From: a virus
Length of the DNA: 24,007 nt
Strand: one strand, 5' to 3'
IMG/VR virus record: IMGVR_UViG_3300049830_000056
Span: 1-24,007 of that record
Shown: positions 13,548 through 20,695 of the stretch, piece after piece
Position numbering within the stretch: the first letter of the stretch is position 1
Layout of the letters: each line of letters starts with the position of its first letter
The notes under the pieces: generated by a model
What the model was told of the DNA's origin: nothing
Database searches by the model: none
Seen by the model: only the letters and a program-made list of their open reading frames with translations
Position numbers and translations under genes: made by a program

Positions 13548-15037
13548 TATTTCAATCCTACATTATAAATTCTATAGTCAAATTCTTCTGCATCATATAT
13601 CTTGGTACGCTCTTCAAAATGATTTAGTGTGAAGTTTCTACTTGACTTATAGGACAAATCGTCTACTATGTCATATAGGACTGCATGAGTTTTTTCTTCG
13701 TGTTGTCTAAGCATACGTCCAATAGATTGAAGCACTTTAATCTTTGACTTAGAAGGACTAGCAGCAATCATATGATGTAACCGTTTAACAGAGAAACCGG
13801 CAGAGATAGTACCAAGCGAACCAACTAAAATGGCATTCTCTTCATCTTCCATAGCATGTCTAAACTTTTCTCTATCTATAGCCTTAACATCACCATCGAT
13901 ATAAAATATGTTACCTAGATCTTCTAATGCATCGTTTAGTGCCTTACCGTGCTCTTTAAGTCTAAAGAATACTAACTTATTACCTTTTAAAGAAAGTGCT
14001 AAGTTTTTAATAAACTTCATTCTAGATTCACTATTAGAGATATAGTCAATCTCTTCAGCATATGTCTTTTTACGGTTCTTTCCTGCTTTAGGATCGAATG
14101 TTGACTTATTAAATTCTTTACGTTCTGCCTCAGGATATTTTAATACTATGCATTTAATTTTTAGTTTAGATACATGACCGGTATCCATTAACTTCTTAGT
14201 AGTTGTAGTTTGGAATAACGGACCAAATAATCCTTCGATCGTTGCTCGATTTAAAGTATGATCACCAAGTGTACCAGTTGTACCAAATCTATAAGGCGTA
14301 TTTTCCATCGCACTTAGAATTTTAATAAGTTCGGTTGCTTTAGCATGGTGTGCTTCGTCAGCTACAACTACACCAAACTGATCATACCAACCCTTAGGCA
14401 TAGTACGTTTACCTGAAGATAAACTTTGCCACGTAGTTATAACAATATCCGCATCTATATTAGCTGCTTTATCAATACCACCAATAGAAGTGGCAATAGT
14501 ACCTTCAAAACCATATGATCTTAGATCGGATTCCATTTGGGCGACCAAGCCGGTTGTTGGCGTTATAATTAATGCTTTGTGTTCTTTATACCAAGAAGTG
14601 ATAGCATAGATAATTAAACTCTTGCCGCTTGATGTAGGGCTAATTAATGTTCTGCGTCTTGAGCGTAAACACTTAACAATTGCATCAACTTGATATTCTC
14701 TTCGTTCTAACCAATCTGGTAACTTCAAACTATCTAGATGATCTTCTACTTCTTTAACCGATACATTATCATATAATAATTCATCATCAAACGAAAAACT
14801 GTATTCGTTACTATCACAAAACTTTTTAATTCTTTGTGCTAACCCAGCATATATAACACCCGTCATTCTATTAATTAAGCAAATCTTTCCGTCCCAGACT
14901 TTTGAGCGAAATCTTGGGTGGTATCTGTAATTCTCAGCAAAAAACGTCAATGTATCTGCTAATTCCATAATAATTCCTGGATTAGCTATAACTTGTATTT
15001 GTGTATATGATAAGTGTCTTAAATGTACGTCAGTCAT
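13547..15037 (-). CDS. uvsW: UvsW-like RNA-DNA and DNA helicase
   Basis: UvsW is the superfamily 2 helicase that unwinds R-loops and branched DNA and shifts T4 from origin- to recombination-dependent replication. This 496-aa protein (T4: 503) has an N-terminal DNA-binding region, REYQ (113-116), Walker A PTSSGKS (134-140), ITPTTGLVAQ, DEAHH (227-231), a TGT motif III and QSIGRMLRQ as motif VI. Length and motif order match. It overlaps uvsY by one base (TAATG) and is followed in the same way by the unknown 120-aa gene. Confidence 0.96.
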   Translation of the reverse strand: MTDVHLRHLSYTQIQVIANPGIIMELADTLTFFAENYRYHPRFRSKVWDGKICLINRMTGVIYAGLAQRIKKFCDSNEYSFSFDDELLYDNVSVKEVEDHLDSLKLPDWLERREYQVDAIVKCLRSRRRTLISPTSSGKSLIIYAITSWYKEHKALIITPTTGLVAQMESDLRSYGFEGTIATSIGGIDKAANIDADIVITTWQSLSSGKRTMPKGWYDQFGVVVADEAHHAKATELIKILSAMENTPYRFGTTGTLGDHTLNRATIEGLFGPLFQTTTTKKLMDTGHVSKLKIKCIVLKYPEAERKEFNKSTFDPKAGKNRKKTYAEEIDYISNSESRMKFIKNLALSLKGNKLVFFRLKEHGKALNDALEDLGNIFYIDGDVKAIDREKFRHAMEDEENAILVGSLGTISAGFSVKRLHHMIAASPSKSKIKVLQSIGRMLRQHEEKTHAVLYDIVDDLSYKSSRNFTLNHFEERTKIYDAEEFDYRIYNVGLK

Positions 15038-15471
15038 TAAAATCCTGCTTGAAATTGCGCCCAGTCTACGGCCGCGCGCAAATTGTAACTGCGTCCATGA
15101 AGTGTTTTTAGTATTGAATCTAGCAATGTTATCTTTTCGTGTTGTATGCCAATTTTAAGGGTTAGTTCGATAATGTCTTTATCTGCATCAATATAATTGT
15201 TAGCATCTGCTTTTAATATCCTACCAATGTCTGGTAGTTTCCAACCCTTGTCTAATGTTTCCTTAGTTGGACCTTGTGTATAGAACTCAAACTTATCTAA
15301 CCGAAGAACTTTTAATTCTGTTTCGTATTTCCTTAATACTAGTCGTTCGTTGGTATAAATTTGATGGTACTTACTATGTAGTCTAGATATTTTAATTGCT
15401 TCTTCGCCCAGTTCATTCGGGTTAATTACACAATCTTCTTCCCATAATTTAAATATTGATTCTAACTTCAT
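15037..15471 (-). CDS. uvsY: UvsY recombination mediator
   Basis: UvsY helps load UvsX recombinase on single-stranded DNA covered by gp32. This 144-aa protein (T4: 137) shows the family layout. There is an acidic N-terminus (L-W-E-E-D-C-V-I-N-P-N-E-L), a helix with K-Y-H-Q-I-Y, a basic middle, LDKFEFYTQG in the place of T4 LDYYSGRG, the I-L-K-A-D segment (T4 VLSADKDVL) and a C-terminus ending A-x-F-Q-A-G-F (T4 MRAFEAG). The ATG at 15471 has AGGTGAG just ahead; a GTG at 15477 is possible. It is the first gene of the recombination operon, about 30 bases after the promoter -10. Confidence 0.9.
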   Translation of the reverse strand: MKLESIFKLWEEDCVINPNELGEEAIKISRLHSKYHQIYTNERLVLRKYETELKVLRLDKFEFYTQGPTKETLDKGWKLPDIGRILKADANNYIDADKDIIELTLKIGIQHEKITLLDSILKTLHGRSYNLRAAVDWAQFQAGF

Positions 15472-15501
15472 ACTCACCTATTTCATAGCATAATATTTTG
15501 A

Positions 15502-15530
15502 ATTATATAACAAAACAACATTAAAGTCAA
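15502..15530 (-). promoter_or_regulatory. Sigma70-like early promoter of the uvsY-uvsW-55-47-46 operon
   Basis: On the minus strand TTGACT (15530-15525) and a perfect TATAAT (15507-15502) are spaced by 17 bases. It fills the gap after the tail-like gene and points at uvsY. This is the best early promoter in the window. Confidence 0.85.
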
Positions 15531-15536
15531 GTAATA

Positions 15537-16022
15537 TTATAATACTGGCTTAAAATAAAATCGTTCAAACGCAAATGATACACTAGCTTGCATATAAACT
15601 GTTTCAGTTAAAGTTGAGTCGAACATCAATGGACTTAACGAAGTAGGAAACGCATTAGTAAAATCTACTCTATACAATGGATTTTGTGAACTATTAGTAA
15701 TAATAACACTAGCATCCGAAGTTACGTCTGTTTTAGACTTAGGAAACTGACTTAGACTATCTGGATGACCTAATTGAACCATCCAGTCGAATATACTAAG
15801 ATAGTCTTCTAGGTTTTCTCCAACAATAAACGTCATGTCCAATGTATCATACATTAAATTACCAGATACTGGAATTGATAGACCTAGTTGAGTAGGAACT
15901 CTAATAGGAGTTAATTGCATACCTGGTATATTAACAGTTTGTGCTCGATAGTTTAACTGTGGTAATTTAGCGAACTGAACTTTGTAATTTAGTTGTGATA
16001 AATTATTCTGTGTATAATCCAT
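15537..16022 (-). CDS. Tail-tube-fold-like virion protein
   Basis: This 161-aa protein resembles the gp19-like tail tube fold family. An N-terminal strand Y-K-V-Q-F-A-K-L-P and V-N-I-P-G-M-Q-L lead to a M-Y-D-T-L-D-M-T-F-I-V strand, then the E-D-Y-L-S-I-F-D-W-M helix typical of these proteins, and a C-terminal beta hairpin V-S-F-A-F-E-R-F. It could be a tail tube terminator, baseplate-tube connector or small tube variant; I cannot tell which. The ATG at 16022 is preferred over an in-frame TTG at 16037. The perfect late promoter at 16102-16109 fits a structural role. It directly precedes the uvsY promoter. Confidence 0.65.
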   Translation of the reverse strand: MDYTQNNLSQLNYKVQFAKLPQLNYRAQTVNIPGMQLTPIRVPTQLGLSIPVSGNLMYDTLDMTFIVGENLEDYLSIFDWMVQLGHPDSLSQFPKSKTDVTSDASVIITNSSQNPLYRVDFTNAFPTSLSPLMFDSTLTETVYMQASVSFAFERFYFKPVL

Positions 16023-16030
16023 TTTTCTAC

Positions 16031-16059
16031 TTGACAACCTTTTGACTATATGTTATACT
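16031..16059 (+). promoter_or_regulatory. Sigma70-like early promoter of the rightward accessory genes
   Basis: TTGACA (16031-16036) and TATACT (16054-16059) are separated by 17 bases on the plus strand. It starts 9 bases beyond the start codon of the leftward tail-like gene and would give a leader of about 210 bases before the first rightward gene. Confidence 0.8.
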
Positions 16060-16101
16060 TAGTATGTAACGAATGAATAATAACATATTTACTTCTAGTG
16101 T

Positions 16102-16109
16102 TATTTATA
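16102..16109 (-). promoter_or_regulatory. T4-type late promoter for the tail-like gene
   Basis: The minus strand reads TATAAATA, 80 bases before the ATG at 16022. It is a perfect match to the gp55-dependent late box in an intergenic position, upstream of a likely virion gene. Confidence 0.75.
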
Positions 16110-16137
16110 TGTTTTACTAGAATTAATTACATAAGTC

Positions 16138-16165
16138 GTTGCTGAAGGCAACTTTGCGAAGCAAA
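16138..16165 (+). other. Two tandem hairpins in the rightward leader
   Basis: GTTGC-TGAAG-GCAAC (16138-16152) is followed without a gap by TTTGC-GAA-GCAAA (16153-16165). Each has a perfect 5-bp stem. They lie between the early and late rightward promoters and have no T-tract, so a terminator is unlikely. A leader RNA structure is the simplest reading. Confidence 0.5.
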
Positions 16166-16192
16166 TAAACTAACATTGGGTTGCTAGTATCA

Positions 16193-16200
16193 TATAAATA
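16193..16200 (+). promoter_or_regulatory. T4-type late promoter, rightward
   Basis: TATAAATA on the plus strand, 77 bases before the ATG at 16278. It would add late expression to genes already served by the early promoter at 16031-16059. Confidence 0.65.
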
Positions 16201-16277
16201 ATTCGTGTCAATAATGGCACTTATCTTACTCACTTTAACTTGGATACTTAGTGGGTGTATCGTTTAAGGAGAAAACT

Positions 16278-17072
16278 ATGATGTATCATAATAAGTTAGT
16301 TGCGACTATTAAATCAAACGGTAAAGTTCTTAGGGAATTTAAAGACACCGTTTACATCCCATACAGCTCAGAATATTCTATATTGCTTAAGAACTTAAAC
16401 ACTCTTAAAGCAATTGTTAATGTATTTATAGACGGTGAAAATGTAGTTTCTGGCGGACTAGTATTATATGCTGGGCAGGAAATTGAACTCGAACGTTCTA
16501 TAAAGAATAATAATCTACAAAGCGGTAATAAGTTCAAGTTTATCGAAATGACTTCTAATATCGAGAAGCATCGTGGTGTTAAACTTGAAGATGGTATTAT
16601 TCGTGTAGAGTATCAGTTCGAAAAGGTGTATCCTACTAATCCTCCATTGCATTGGAATATGACAGGTAATCCACAATATCCTAGAATGGGTGATGTTTGG
16701 TCTGATTCCGTTCCTTGCGGTGATTGGGTAGGTCAACTTAATGGTAATATTACTTATACTGCTTCTAATATGGCTGTTGGAAGTGCTTCTGCTTCAATAA
16801 GTAATCTTAGTGTTTCTAGTGCAGCTAACGAAGCTGGTATTACTGTCGCGGGTAGTAAGTCAGAACAGAAGTTTAATACCGTTAGTTCGTTTACTTTAGA
16901 TGCTACTAAGCATAACATCGTGTTGAAACTGTTAGGGGAAACTGAAGAAAATAAGCTGGTTACTAAGTCAGTTACAGTTAGCCATAAACCTAAGTGTAAC
17001 ACATGTGGAAAACAAAATAAAGCTAAATCGAAGTTTTGTTCAGAATGTGGAACTTCATTAGAATTTTTTTAG
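16278..17072 (+). CDS. Beta-rich protein with C-terminal zinc ribbon
   Basis: This 264-aa protein is of unknown function. The N-terminal domain (about 1-125) has alternating strands including V-N-V-F-I-D-G-E-N-V-V, a Gly-rich turn, Q-E-I-E-L-E-R-S-I and GIIRVEYQFEK. I associate this layout with a conserved phage/prophage family without known role. A Ser/Ala-rich linker follows. The C-terminus is a zinc ribbon with C-x2-C near residue 241 and C-x2-C near 256, separated by about 11 residues. The ATG at 16278 follows AAGGAG by 6 bases; an upstream in-frame GTG at 16251 is rejected. It heads the rightward accessory run and can be expressed early and late. Confidence 0.8.
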   Translation: MMYHNKLVATIKSNGKVLREFKDTVYIPYSSEYSILLKNLNTLKAIVNVFIDGENVVSGGLVLYAGQEIELERSIKNNNLQSGNKFKFIEMTSNIEKHRGVKLEDGIIRVEYQFEKVYPTNPPLHWNMTGNPQYPRMGDVWSDSVPCGDWVGQLNGNITYTASNMAVGSASASISNLSVSSAANEAGITVAGSKSEQKFNTVSSFTLDATKHNIVLKLLGETEENKLVTKSVTVSHKPKCNTCGKQNKAKSKFCSECGTSLEFF

Positions 17073-17081
17073 GAGTATATA

Positions 17082-17237
17082 ATGACTAAAAGAAAAAGCA
17101 AATATAAACCAACAAGTATACCTTACTTCGATAGCATGGTTAAGTCTGATGGCTGTGTTCATAACAATGAAATTTATATCGAAGACCAAAGAATGTATCT
17201 TATTTGTAAAAAGTGTGATAAAAGTTGGCCTGTGTAA
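17082..17237 (+). CDS. Small 51-aa zinc-finger-like protein
   Basis: From ATG 17082 the reading is a basic N-terminus MTKRKSKYKPTSIPYFD, then C-V-H-N-N-E, a short beta pair Y-I-E-D-Q-R-M-Y-L and I-C-K-K-C-D-K-S-W before TAA. The C-x-H ... C-x2-C arrangement would bind zinc and is typical of treble-clef or ribbon miniproteins. AGGAG lies 7 bases upstream. It follows the zinc-ribbon gene by 9 bases and is followed by a promoter. It is not recognised by family. Confidence 0.75.
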   Translation: MTKRKSKYKPTSIPYFDSMVKSDGCVHNNEIYIEDQRMYLICKKCDKSWPV

Positions 17238-17247
17238 AAATAAATGC

Positions 17248-17276
17248 TTGACTATTTTCCTTCGTTACGTTATATG
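17248..17276 (+). promoter_or_regulatory. Sigma70-like early promoter before the 72-aa gene
   Basis: TTGACT (17248-17253) and TATATG (17271-17276) have 17-base spacing, in the 70-base gap between two small genes. The -10 is weaker than at the other early promoters, so confidence is moderate. Confidence 0.6.
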
Positions 17277-17307
17277 TATTTTATTAACAAAGCGAAGGAG
17301 AATAGAA

Positions 17308-17526
17308 ATGCGTATATTGTGGGATGGTTCATCTGAGTTTAACACCGCTACTAAGAAGACCTATAAGACATATGACAACGCTGTAAAGGCTGCGACTGAT
17401 ATTGCTGAGATGGATGACGTTACGGTAATTATTGCAGCTACTCCAGAAGGTAGATTCTTTCCTGTAGCTATTGGGGAGAAGGCACTACAATGTGGCCTTC
17501 ATTTTCATATGTCAGTAGCAGCGTAA
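17308..17526 (+). CDS. Unknown 72-aa protein
   Basis: The protein starts MRILWDGSSEFNTATKKTYK, continues with a Y-D-N-A-V-K-A-A-T-D helix, a D-D-V-T-V-I-I-A-A strand, and a G-R-F-F-P-V-A strand ending near H-F-H-M. This is a compact alpha/beta layout without known motifs. The ATG at 17308 is chosen because GAAGGAG lies 8 bases upstream and the longer in-frame extension back to 17149 would overlap the preceding gene and the promoter. It begins a run of tightly spaced rightward genes. Confidence 0.75.
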   Translation: MRILWDGSSEFNTATKKTYKTYDNAVKAATDIAEMDDVTVIIAATPEGRFFPVAIGEKALQCGLHFHMSVAA

Positions 17527-17538
17527 AGGAGATTTAAT

Positions 17539-17733
17539 ATGGACAAATTACAAGCTATTGTTCGCTCAGTTCCAGATATGCTAGAAGCACTTTATCGAGC
17601 CAGGGAAATACTTAAACGCAATAATTATACTTCAACTGTTGAAATAGTTGAAGCTGCTATTTCTAAAGCAGAAGCTGCTCTAGAAATCGATTCGAGTCTC
17701 GACGATAAAATTTTCAAAAAGGAAAGTGAATAA
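17539..17733 (+). CDS. Unknown 64-aa helical protein
   Basis: A charged, almost entirely helical protein with Ala, Glu and Lys periodicity (LEALYRAREILKRN, then VEIVEAAISKAEAALE) and a lysine-rich end. It may be a helical hairpin. AAAGGAG precedes the ATG. Its stop overlaps the next ATG (TAATG). Function is not recognised. Confidence 0.7.
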   Translation: MDKLQAIVRSVPDMLEALYRAREILKRNNYTSTVEIVEAAISKAEAALEIDSSLDDKIFKKESE

Positions 17734-17915
17734 TGCTGTTTAACATTATCATTGGCGTACTAGCATATATTGCTATTGGCTTCTTTTTTCTTGGGCTATT
17801 TATTGGTGATGGTAAGCAACCACACAAAGATTATGTATTAGTATTGTTAATGTGGCCAGCAATCATATTAATTGCACTAGGGCTGCTGATCCGCGACGTT
17901 ACACATGATTCTTAA
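17733..17915 (+). CDS. Small two-helix membrane protein
   Basis: This 60-aa protein has two hydrophobic helices, about residues 3-25 and 34-53, joined by a polar loop G-D-G-K-Q-P-H-K-D. The ATG at 17733 overlaps the previous stop, and the C-terminus overlaps the nucleotidyltransferase start by 11 bases, so all three genes are coupled. No family is recognised. Confidence 0.7.
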   Translation: MLFNIIIGVLAYIAIGFFFLGLFIGDGKQPHKDYVLVLLMWPAIILIALGLLIRDVTHDS

Positions 17916-18789
17916 AAAGCTAACCAAAGCCCAAGTAGCACACCCTCCATCGTGGCTACCAGACAATACTCATTATATGACTATAATGGGTTCGGATGCC
18001 TATGGTGTATCGTCAGACAGTTCTGATATTGACGTCTATGGATTTTGTATGCCACCTAAGGATATGGTGTTTCCCCATCTACGTGGTGAAATTCCTGGGT
18101 TTGGTACTCAAATTAAAAGATTTGAAGTATGGCAAGAGCATCACTTAAACCAGCCAGGAACGGATAGGGAGTATGATTTTTCTATCTACTCTATTGTAAA
18201 GTATTTTCAACTGTGTATGGAAAACAATCCTAACATGGTTGATAGTCTATTTACGCCGAATAGATGTGTGTTGCATCAGACACCTGTTGCTGTTATGGTA
18301 AGAGAGAACCGTAAACTATTTTTGTGTAAGAAGTCGTTTCATACATTTAAAGGATATAGTTACGCTCAGTTAGCCAAGATTAAAGCTAAGAAGAATGCAG
18401 AAAATCCAAAGCGAGCAGCTGATATTGCTAAGTATGGGTTCGATCTTAAGATGGCCTACCATGTAGTTAGACTAGCTAATGAATGTCATCAGATATTAGA
18501 AGAAGGTGATCTCGATTTAGAGCGTAGTCGCGAGCAGTTAAAGAGTATTAGGCGCGGTGATTGGACCTTTGCTCAAATCGAAGAGTATTTCGAACGTTAT
18601 GAACGACTGCTTAGTGATATCTATGCTAAGTCAGAACTACCACATTCACCTAGAGAAGAAGAGATTAAGGACTTGTTGCTTAAATGTCTTGAGCAACATT
18701 ATGGCTCTTTAGATCAAGTTATTAAACGGCAGTTACCTGTTGATAAGTTACTAAACGAAATAAGTGCTATTGTGGAGAAGTATAGGTGA
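17905..18789 (+). CDS. Nucleotidyltransferase of the polymerase-beta superfamily
   Basis: This 294-aa protein has the signature G29-S-D-A-Y-G then S-D41-I-D43-V-Y-G-F, i.e. G-S followed by D-x-D metal ligands as in minimal nucleotidyltransferases. The rest is helical and basic, including YSYAQLAKIKAKKNAENPKR and a conserved-looking K-M-A-Y-H-V-V-R-L segment that I associate with a phage/bacterial family annotated simply as predicted nucleotidyltransferase. The target (RNA, protein or antibiotic-like small molecule) is unknown. The ATG at 17905 lies inside the preceding gene's end, and the next gene overlaps it as GTGA. Similar proteins are common in large myoviruses. Confidence 0.85.
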   Translation: MILKKLTKAQVAHPPSWLPDNTHYMTIMGSDAYGVSSDSSDIDVYGFCMPPKDMVFPHLRGEIPGFGTQIKRFEVWQEHHLNQPGTDREYDFSIYSIVKYFQLCMENNPNMVDSLFTPNRCVLHQTPVAVMVRENRKLFLCKKSFHTFKGYSYAQLAKIKAKKNAENPKRAADIAKYGFDLKMAYHVVRLANECHQILEEGDLDLERSREQLKSIRRGDWTFAQIEEYFERYERLLSDIYAKSELPHSPREEEIKDLLLKCLEQHYGSLDQVIKRQLPVDKLLNEISAIVEKYR

Positions 18790-19331
18790 TAGAAATAGAA
18801 GACTTCTATGGTAATAAAACAACTAAAAGGTCTAAAGTACCTTTAATGAATCATATCAACGAAGGTATTAAAATATTAGAACACTATAGTATGGATATTT
18901 TCACTAAGCGGGCTTATAAATTGCATCCTATATATCAGAACAATGAAGATCTAAGCCTCAATTTTCGGCATCTATATGATGAATCTCCAATAGTGGTTAT
19001 GTTAGTAATGGAATATAGAAATATAGCTAATGCTAGTCTTAGTGATATAATTGAAAGGAATTATAATGTTGGGGGCTTAGGTGGTGGTTATTATACCTAT
19101 GAACTACGACGCGAAATTAAAACTTCGCCTATTAACTCAGTAAATGCTATGCTTATCGCAGATAAAGTGCAAAATTATAAAGACTTCAAACAATATCACG
19201 AAGGTACTCATCCCCGCTCTGTAGAATTAGAATTGTATTTTAAAGAATGGTTTAAAGCTCTTAGATTAACAGATTTAGAAGTTGCAAATTTAGAAGAAAT
19301 TTGTTATAAAGTTCAAAGAGGTGAAAAATGA
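18786..19331 (+). CDS. Unknown 181-aa protein coupled to the nucleotidyltransferase
   Basis: The N-terminal half contains N-H-I-N-E-G-I-K-I-L-E-H and F-T-K-R-A-Y-K-L-H-P-I-Y-Q, a pattern I recall from phage proteins of unknown role. It superficially resembles the helical part of HD-type phosphohydrolases, but no clear His-Asp pair is visible, so I do not assign that activity. A Gly-rich turn G-G-L-G-G-G-Y-Y follows at about 95. The GTG start at 18786 forms a GTGA overlap with the nucleotidyltransferase stop, and its own stop overlaps the next ATG. The three genes are probably translated together. Confidence 0.75.
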   Translation: MIEIEDFYGNKTTKRSKVPLMNHINEGIKILEHYSMDIFTKRAYKLHPIYQNNEDLSLNFRHLYDESPIVVMLVMEYRNIANASLSDIIERNYNVGGLGGGYYTYELRREIKTSPINSVNAMLIADKVQNYKDFKQYHEGTHPRSVELELYFKEWFKALRLTDLEVANLEEICYKVQRGEK

Positions 19332-19684
19332 GCAGAGTTTATTTCATCGACGAGATGCCGTTATGGCTGAATAACATTAAAGAAACCCAGAATAAAATTA
19401 CTGGGTATGTTATCAACGGTGATTGGTATGCTAAGATTTATTTGAAAGAAAAACGAATAGATGCATGTGCCGAATATACAGAAAATTATACTAATAAGAA
19501 AACTACTATTATCGTAAATAGCTTTGAGTATAAGACAATACGAAGTAAAGAGGTACCAGATGGATATTTTAGAAACTCAGATTATAATGAAGCTATAGCA
19601 TGGGCTGAAACCGGTGGTGAACTACCAAAGAAACTCAAAGTATATGAACATCCAACCGATTATGAAGATGACATACCGTTTTAA
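19328..19684 (+). CDS. Unknown 118-aa protein
   Basis: A soluble alpha/beta protein with strands such as R-V-Y-F-I-D, K-I-T-G-Y-V-I-N-G-D-W-Y-A-K-I-Y and T-T-I-I-V-N-S-F-E-Y, and an acidic tail ending D-Y-E-D-D-I-P-F. That last stretch resembles the acidic C-terminal tip of single-stranded-DNA-binding proteins (DDIPF), but the body does not show an OB-fold pattern I can confirm. The ATG at 19328 overlaps the previous stop as ATGA with AAAGAGGTG ahead. Confidence 0.7.
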   Translation: MSRVYFIDEMPLWLNNIKETQNKITGYVINGDWYAKIYLKEKRIDACAEYTENYTNKKTTIIVNSFEYKTIRSKEVPDGYFRNSDYNEAIAWAETGGELPKKLKVYEHPTDYEDDIPF

Positions 19685-19698
19685 GAAGTGATATAACA

Positions 19699-19785
19699 AT
19701 GATAAATTTTCTTCTAGCGGTTACTATATTTATCGTTGTAATATTTGGATTTCAAATCATGCGCATTATTTTAGATGATTTGTAA
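19699..19785 (+). CDS. Tiny 28-aa single-span membrane protein
   Basis: ATG 19699 opens MINFLLAVTIFIVVIFGF, one hydrophobic helix, followed by Q-I-M-R-I-I-L-D-D-L and TAA. AAGAAGTG lies upstream and the gene sits 14 bases after its neighbour. The next gene's GAAGGAG site follows. It is likely real because tiny membrane genes recur in this region. Confidence 0.5.
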   Translation: MINFLLAVTIFIVVIFGFQIMRIILDDL

Positions 19786-19800
19786 GTGAAGGAGAAATAG

Positions 19801-20220
19801 ATGATTGTAATTAGTATAATAGTAATAGGTTCTATTATTGCGGGTATATTTCTTTTTTATATAAATTTAAAAAACCCACTATCACCTGCTGATATCCTTT
19901 GTCATTTAGTTGCATCAAGAATGTTACTTAATCTTGACGAAAGTCAAGCGAAAACCATAAACTACGATAAAATGTGGTTAGATGGTTCTAACATAAAGGT
20001 ATATTTCGGAAGTGGCTGGACTGAAGGTGGAGTATATTTCAAAAGCCTTTCATACAATGAAAAATCTATATATCCAAGTAAAGCATCACAAAAGAAACTC
20101 GAGCGGGCGTTTCAGCAACGACGAGACCTCATTGACAAGAAAAAAAGTGCAGAAATTAAATATGAATCAGAAATGACTGCCATTTCTGCAATTGAAGAAT
20201 TAATGGGCATCGCTGCTTAA
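19801..20220 (+). CDS. Membrane-anchored unknown 139-aa protein
   Basis: An N-terminal membrane helix (about residues 2-21, MIVISIIVIGSIIAGIFLF) is followed by a soluble domain with a beta-like stretch S-N-I-K-V-Y-F-G-S-G-W-T-E-G-G-V-Y-F and a charged C-terminal helix K-K-L-E-R-A-F-Q-Q-R-R-D-L-I-D-K-K-K. The start has AAGGAGAAATAG ahead. Its TAA is followed at once by ATG of the next gene. It lacks an obvious lipobox or cleavage site, so it is probably anchored. Function is not recognised. Confidence 0.75.
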   Translation: MIVISIIVIGSIIAGIFLFYINLKNPLSPADILCHLVASRMLLNLDESQAKTINYDKMWLDGSNIKVYFGSGWTEGGVYFKSLSYNEKSIYPSKASQKKLERAFQQRRDLIDKKKSAEIKYESEMTAISAIEELMGIAA

Positions 20221-20241
20221 ATGACTAAAGGAATGTTAACG

Positions 20242-20625
20242 ATGGACTTACATCTACCACAACGATCAGTTCTTGACTGTCAAAAAGAACATGATGAAGC
20301 ATGGGCTGCTCTTACTCCTGAAGAACAGGAAGCAAAAAGAGAAGCTAATCGAATTGAAAACGAAAAGTATCAAAATAAAACGATGAATGAACTAATGGAT
20401 GAAGCATATGCTGAACTAGCAGTACAATGTGGTAAACCTGGTTGGATTTATAAGGATCTACCTAAGCTAACCCAACATAATATGATATTGTTTAAGCGTC
20501 TTATTGGTGAAGATAATCTACACTGGATTGCATATTCGACATATCAACCAGGTGGTTTGTGTAGAGGACAAGTATTAATTAATCCAGAAGCACTAGATAG
20601 AATTAAGGAGTTTAACAATGGCTGA
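20242..20625 (+). CDS. Unknown 127-aa soluble protein
   Basis: The N-terminal third is a highly charged helix (W-A-A-L-T-P-E-E-Q-E-A-K-R-E-A-N-R-I-E). A mixed domain with Y-A-E-L-A-V-Q-C-G-K-P-G-W-I-Y and a Gly-rich Y-Q-P-G-G-L-C-R-G-Q-V-L-I-N-P end follows. Of the in-frame ATGs at 20221, 20233 and 20242, the last is preferred because AAAGGAA lies 8 bases upstream; 20221 would abut the previous stop and add seven residues. No family is recognised. Confidence 0.7.
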   Translation: MDLHLPQRSVLDCQKEHDEAWAALTPEEQEAKREANRIENEKYQNKTMNELMDEAYAELAVQCGKPGWIYKDLPKLTQHNMILFKRLIGEDNLHWIAYSTYQPGGLCRGQVLINPEALDRIKEFNNG

Positions 20626-20683
20626 TATTATTATAACTGTTGCATTGCTTTTGTTTTATTTGGCAATTATCAATAGACTTTGA
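20618..20683 (+). CDS. Tiny 21-aa membrane peptide
   Basis: ATG 20618 encodes MADIIITVALLLFYLAIINR then Leu and TGA, a single hydrophobic helix with a charged end. AAGGAG is 7 bases upstream, and it overlaps the end of the previous gene by 8 bases. It is too short for homology, so support rests on the ribosome site and context. Confidence 0.5.
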   Translation: MADIIITVALLLFYLAIINRL

Positions 20684-20695
20684 AAGGAACTGGCA

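Larger units (their letters stand above)
16060..16277 (+). other. Divergent intergenic control region and long leader
   Basis: This 218-base stretch has no gene I can support. It holds, in order, the leftward late promoter, two tandem hairpins (16138-16165), the rightward late promoter (16193-16200), a weak GATAC/GTATC inverted repeat near 16243-16262 and the ribosome site AAGGAG for the gene at 16278. An early transcript from 16031-16059 would carry all of it as 5' leader. Confidence 0.6.

Noticed and set aside
16352-17002. Minus-strand open frames opposite the zinc-ribbon gene.
   Set aside because: Shadows of the plus-strand gene, without ribosome sites or recognisable protein content.
18786-19331. 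HD-domain phosphohydrolase label for the 181-aa protein.
   Set aside because: The H-x-E-G and H-P-x-x-Q pattern is suggestive, but no His-Asp metal pair is visible.
19328-19684. Single-stranded-DNA-binding protein, from the acidic DDIPF tail.
   Set aside because: Only the last residues resemble SSB; the rest does not show a convincing OB-fold pattern.
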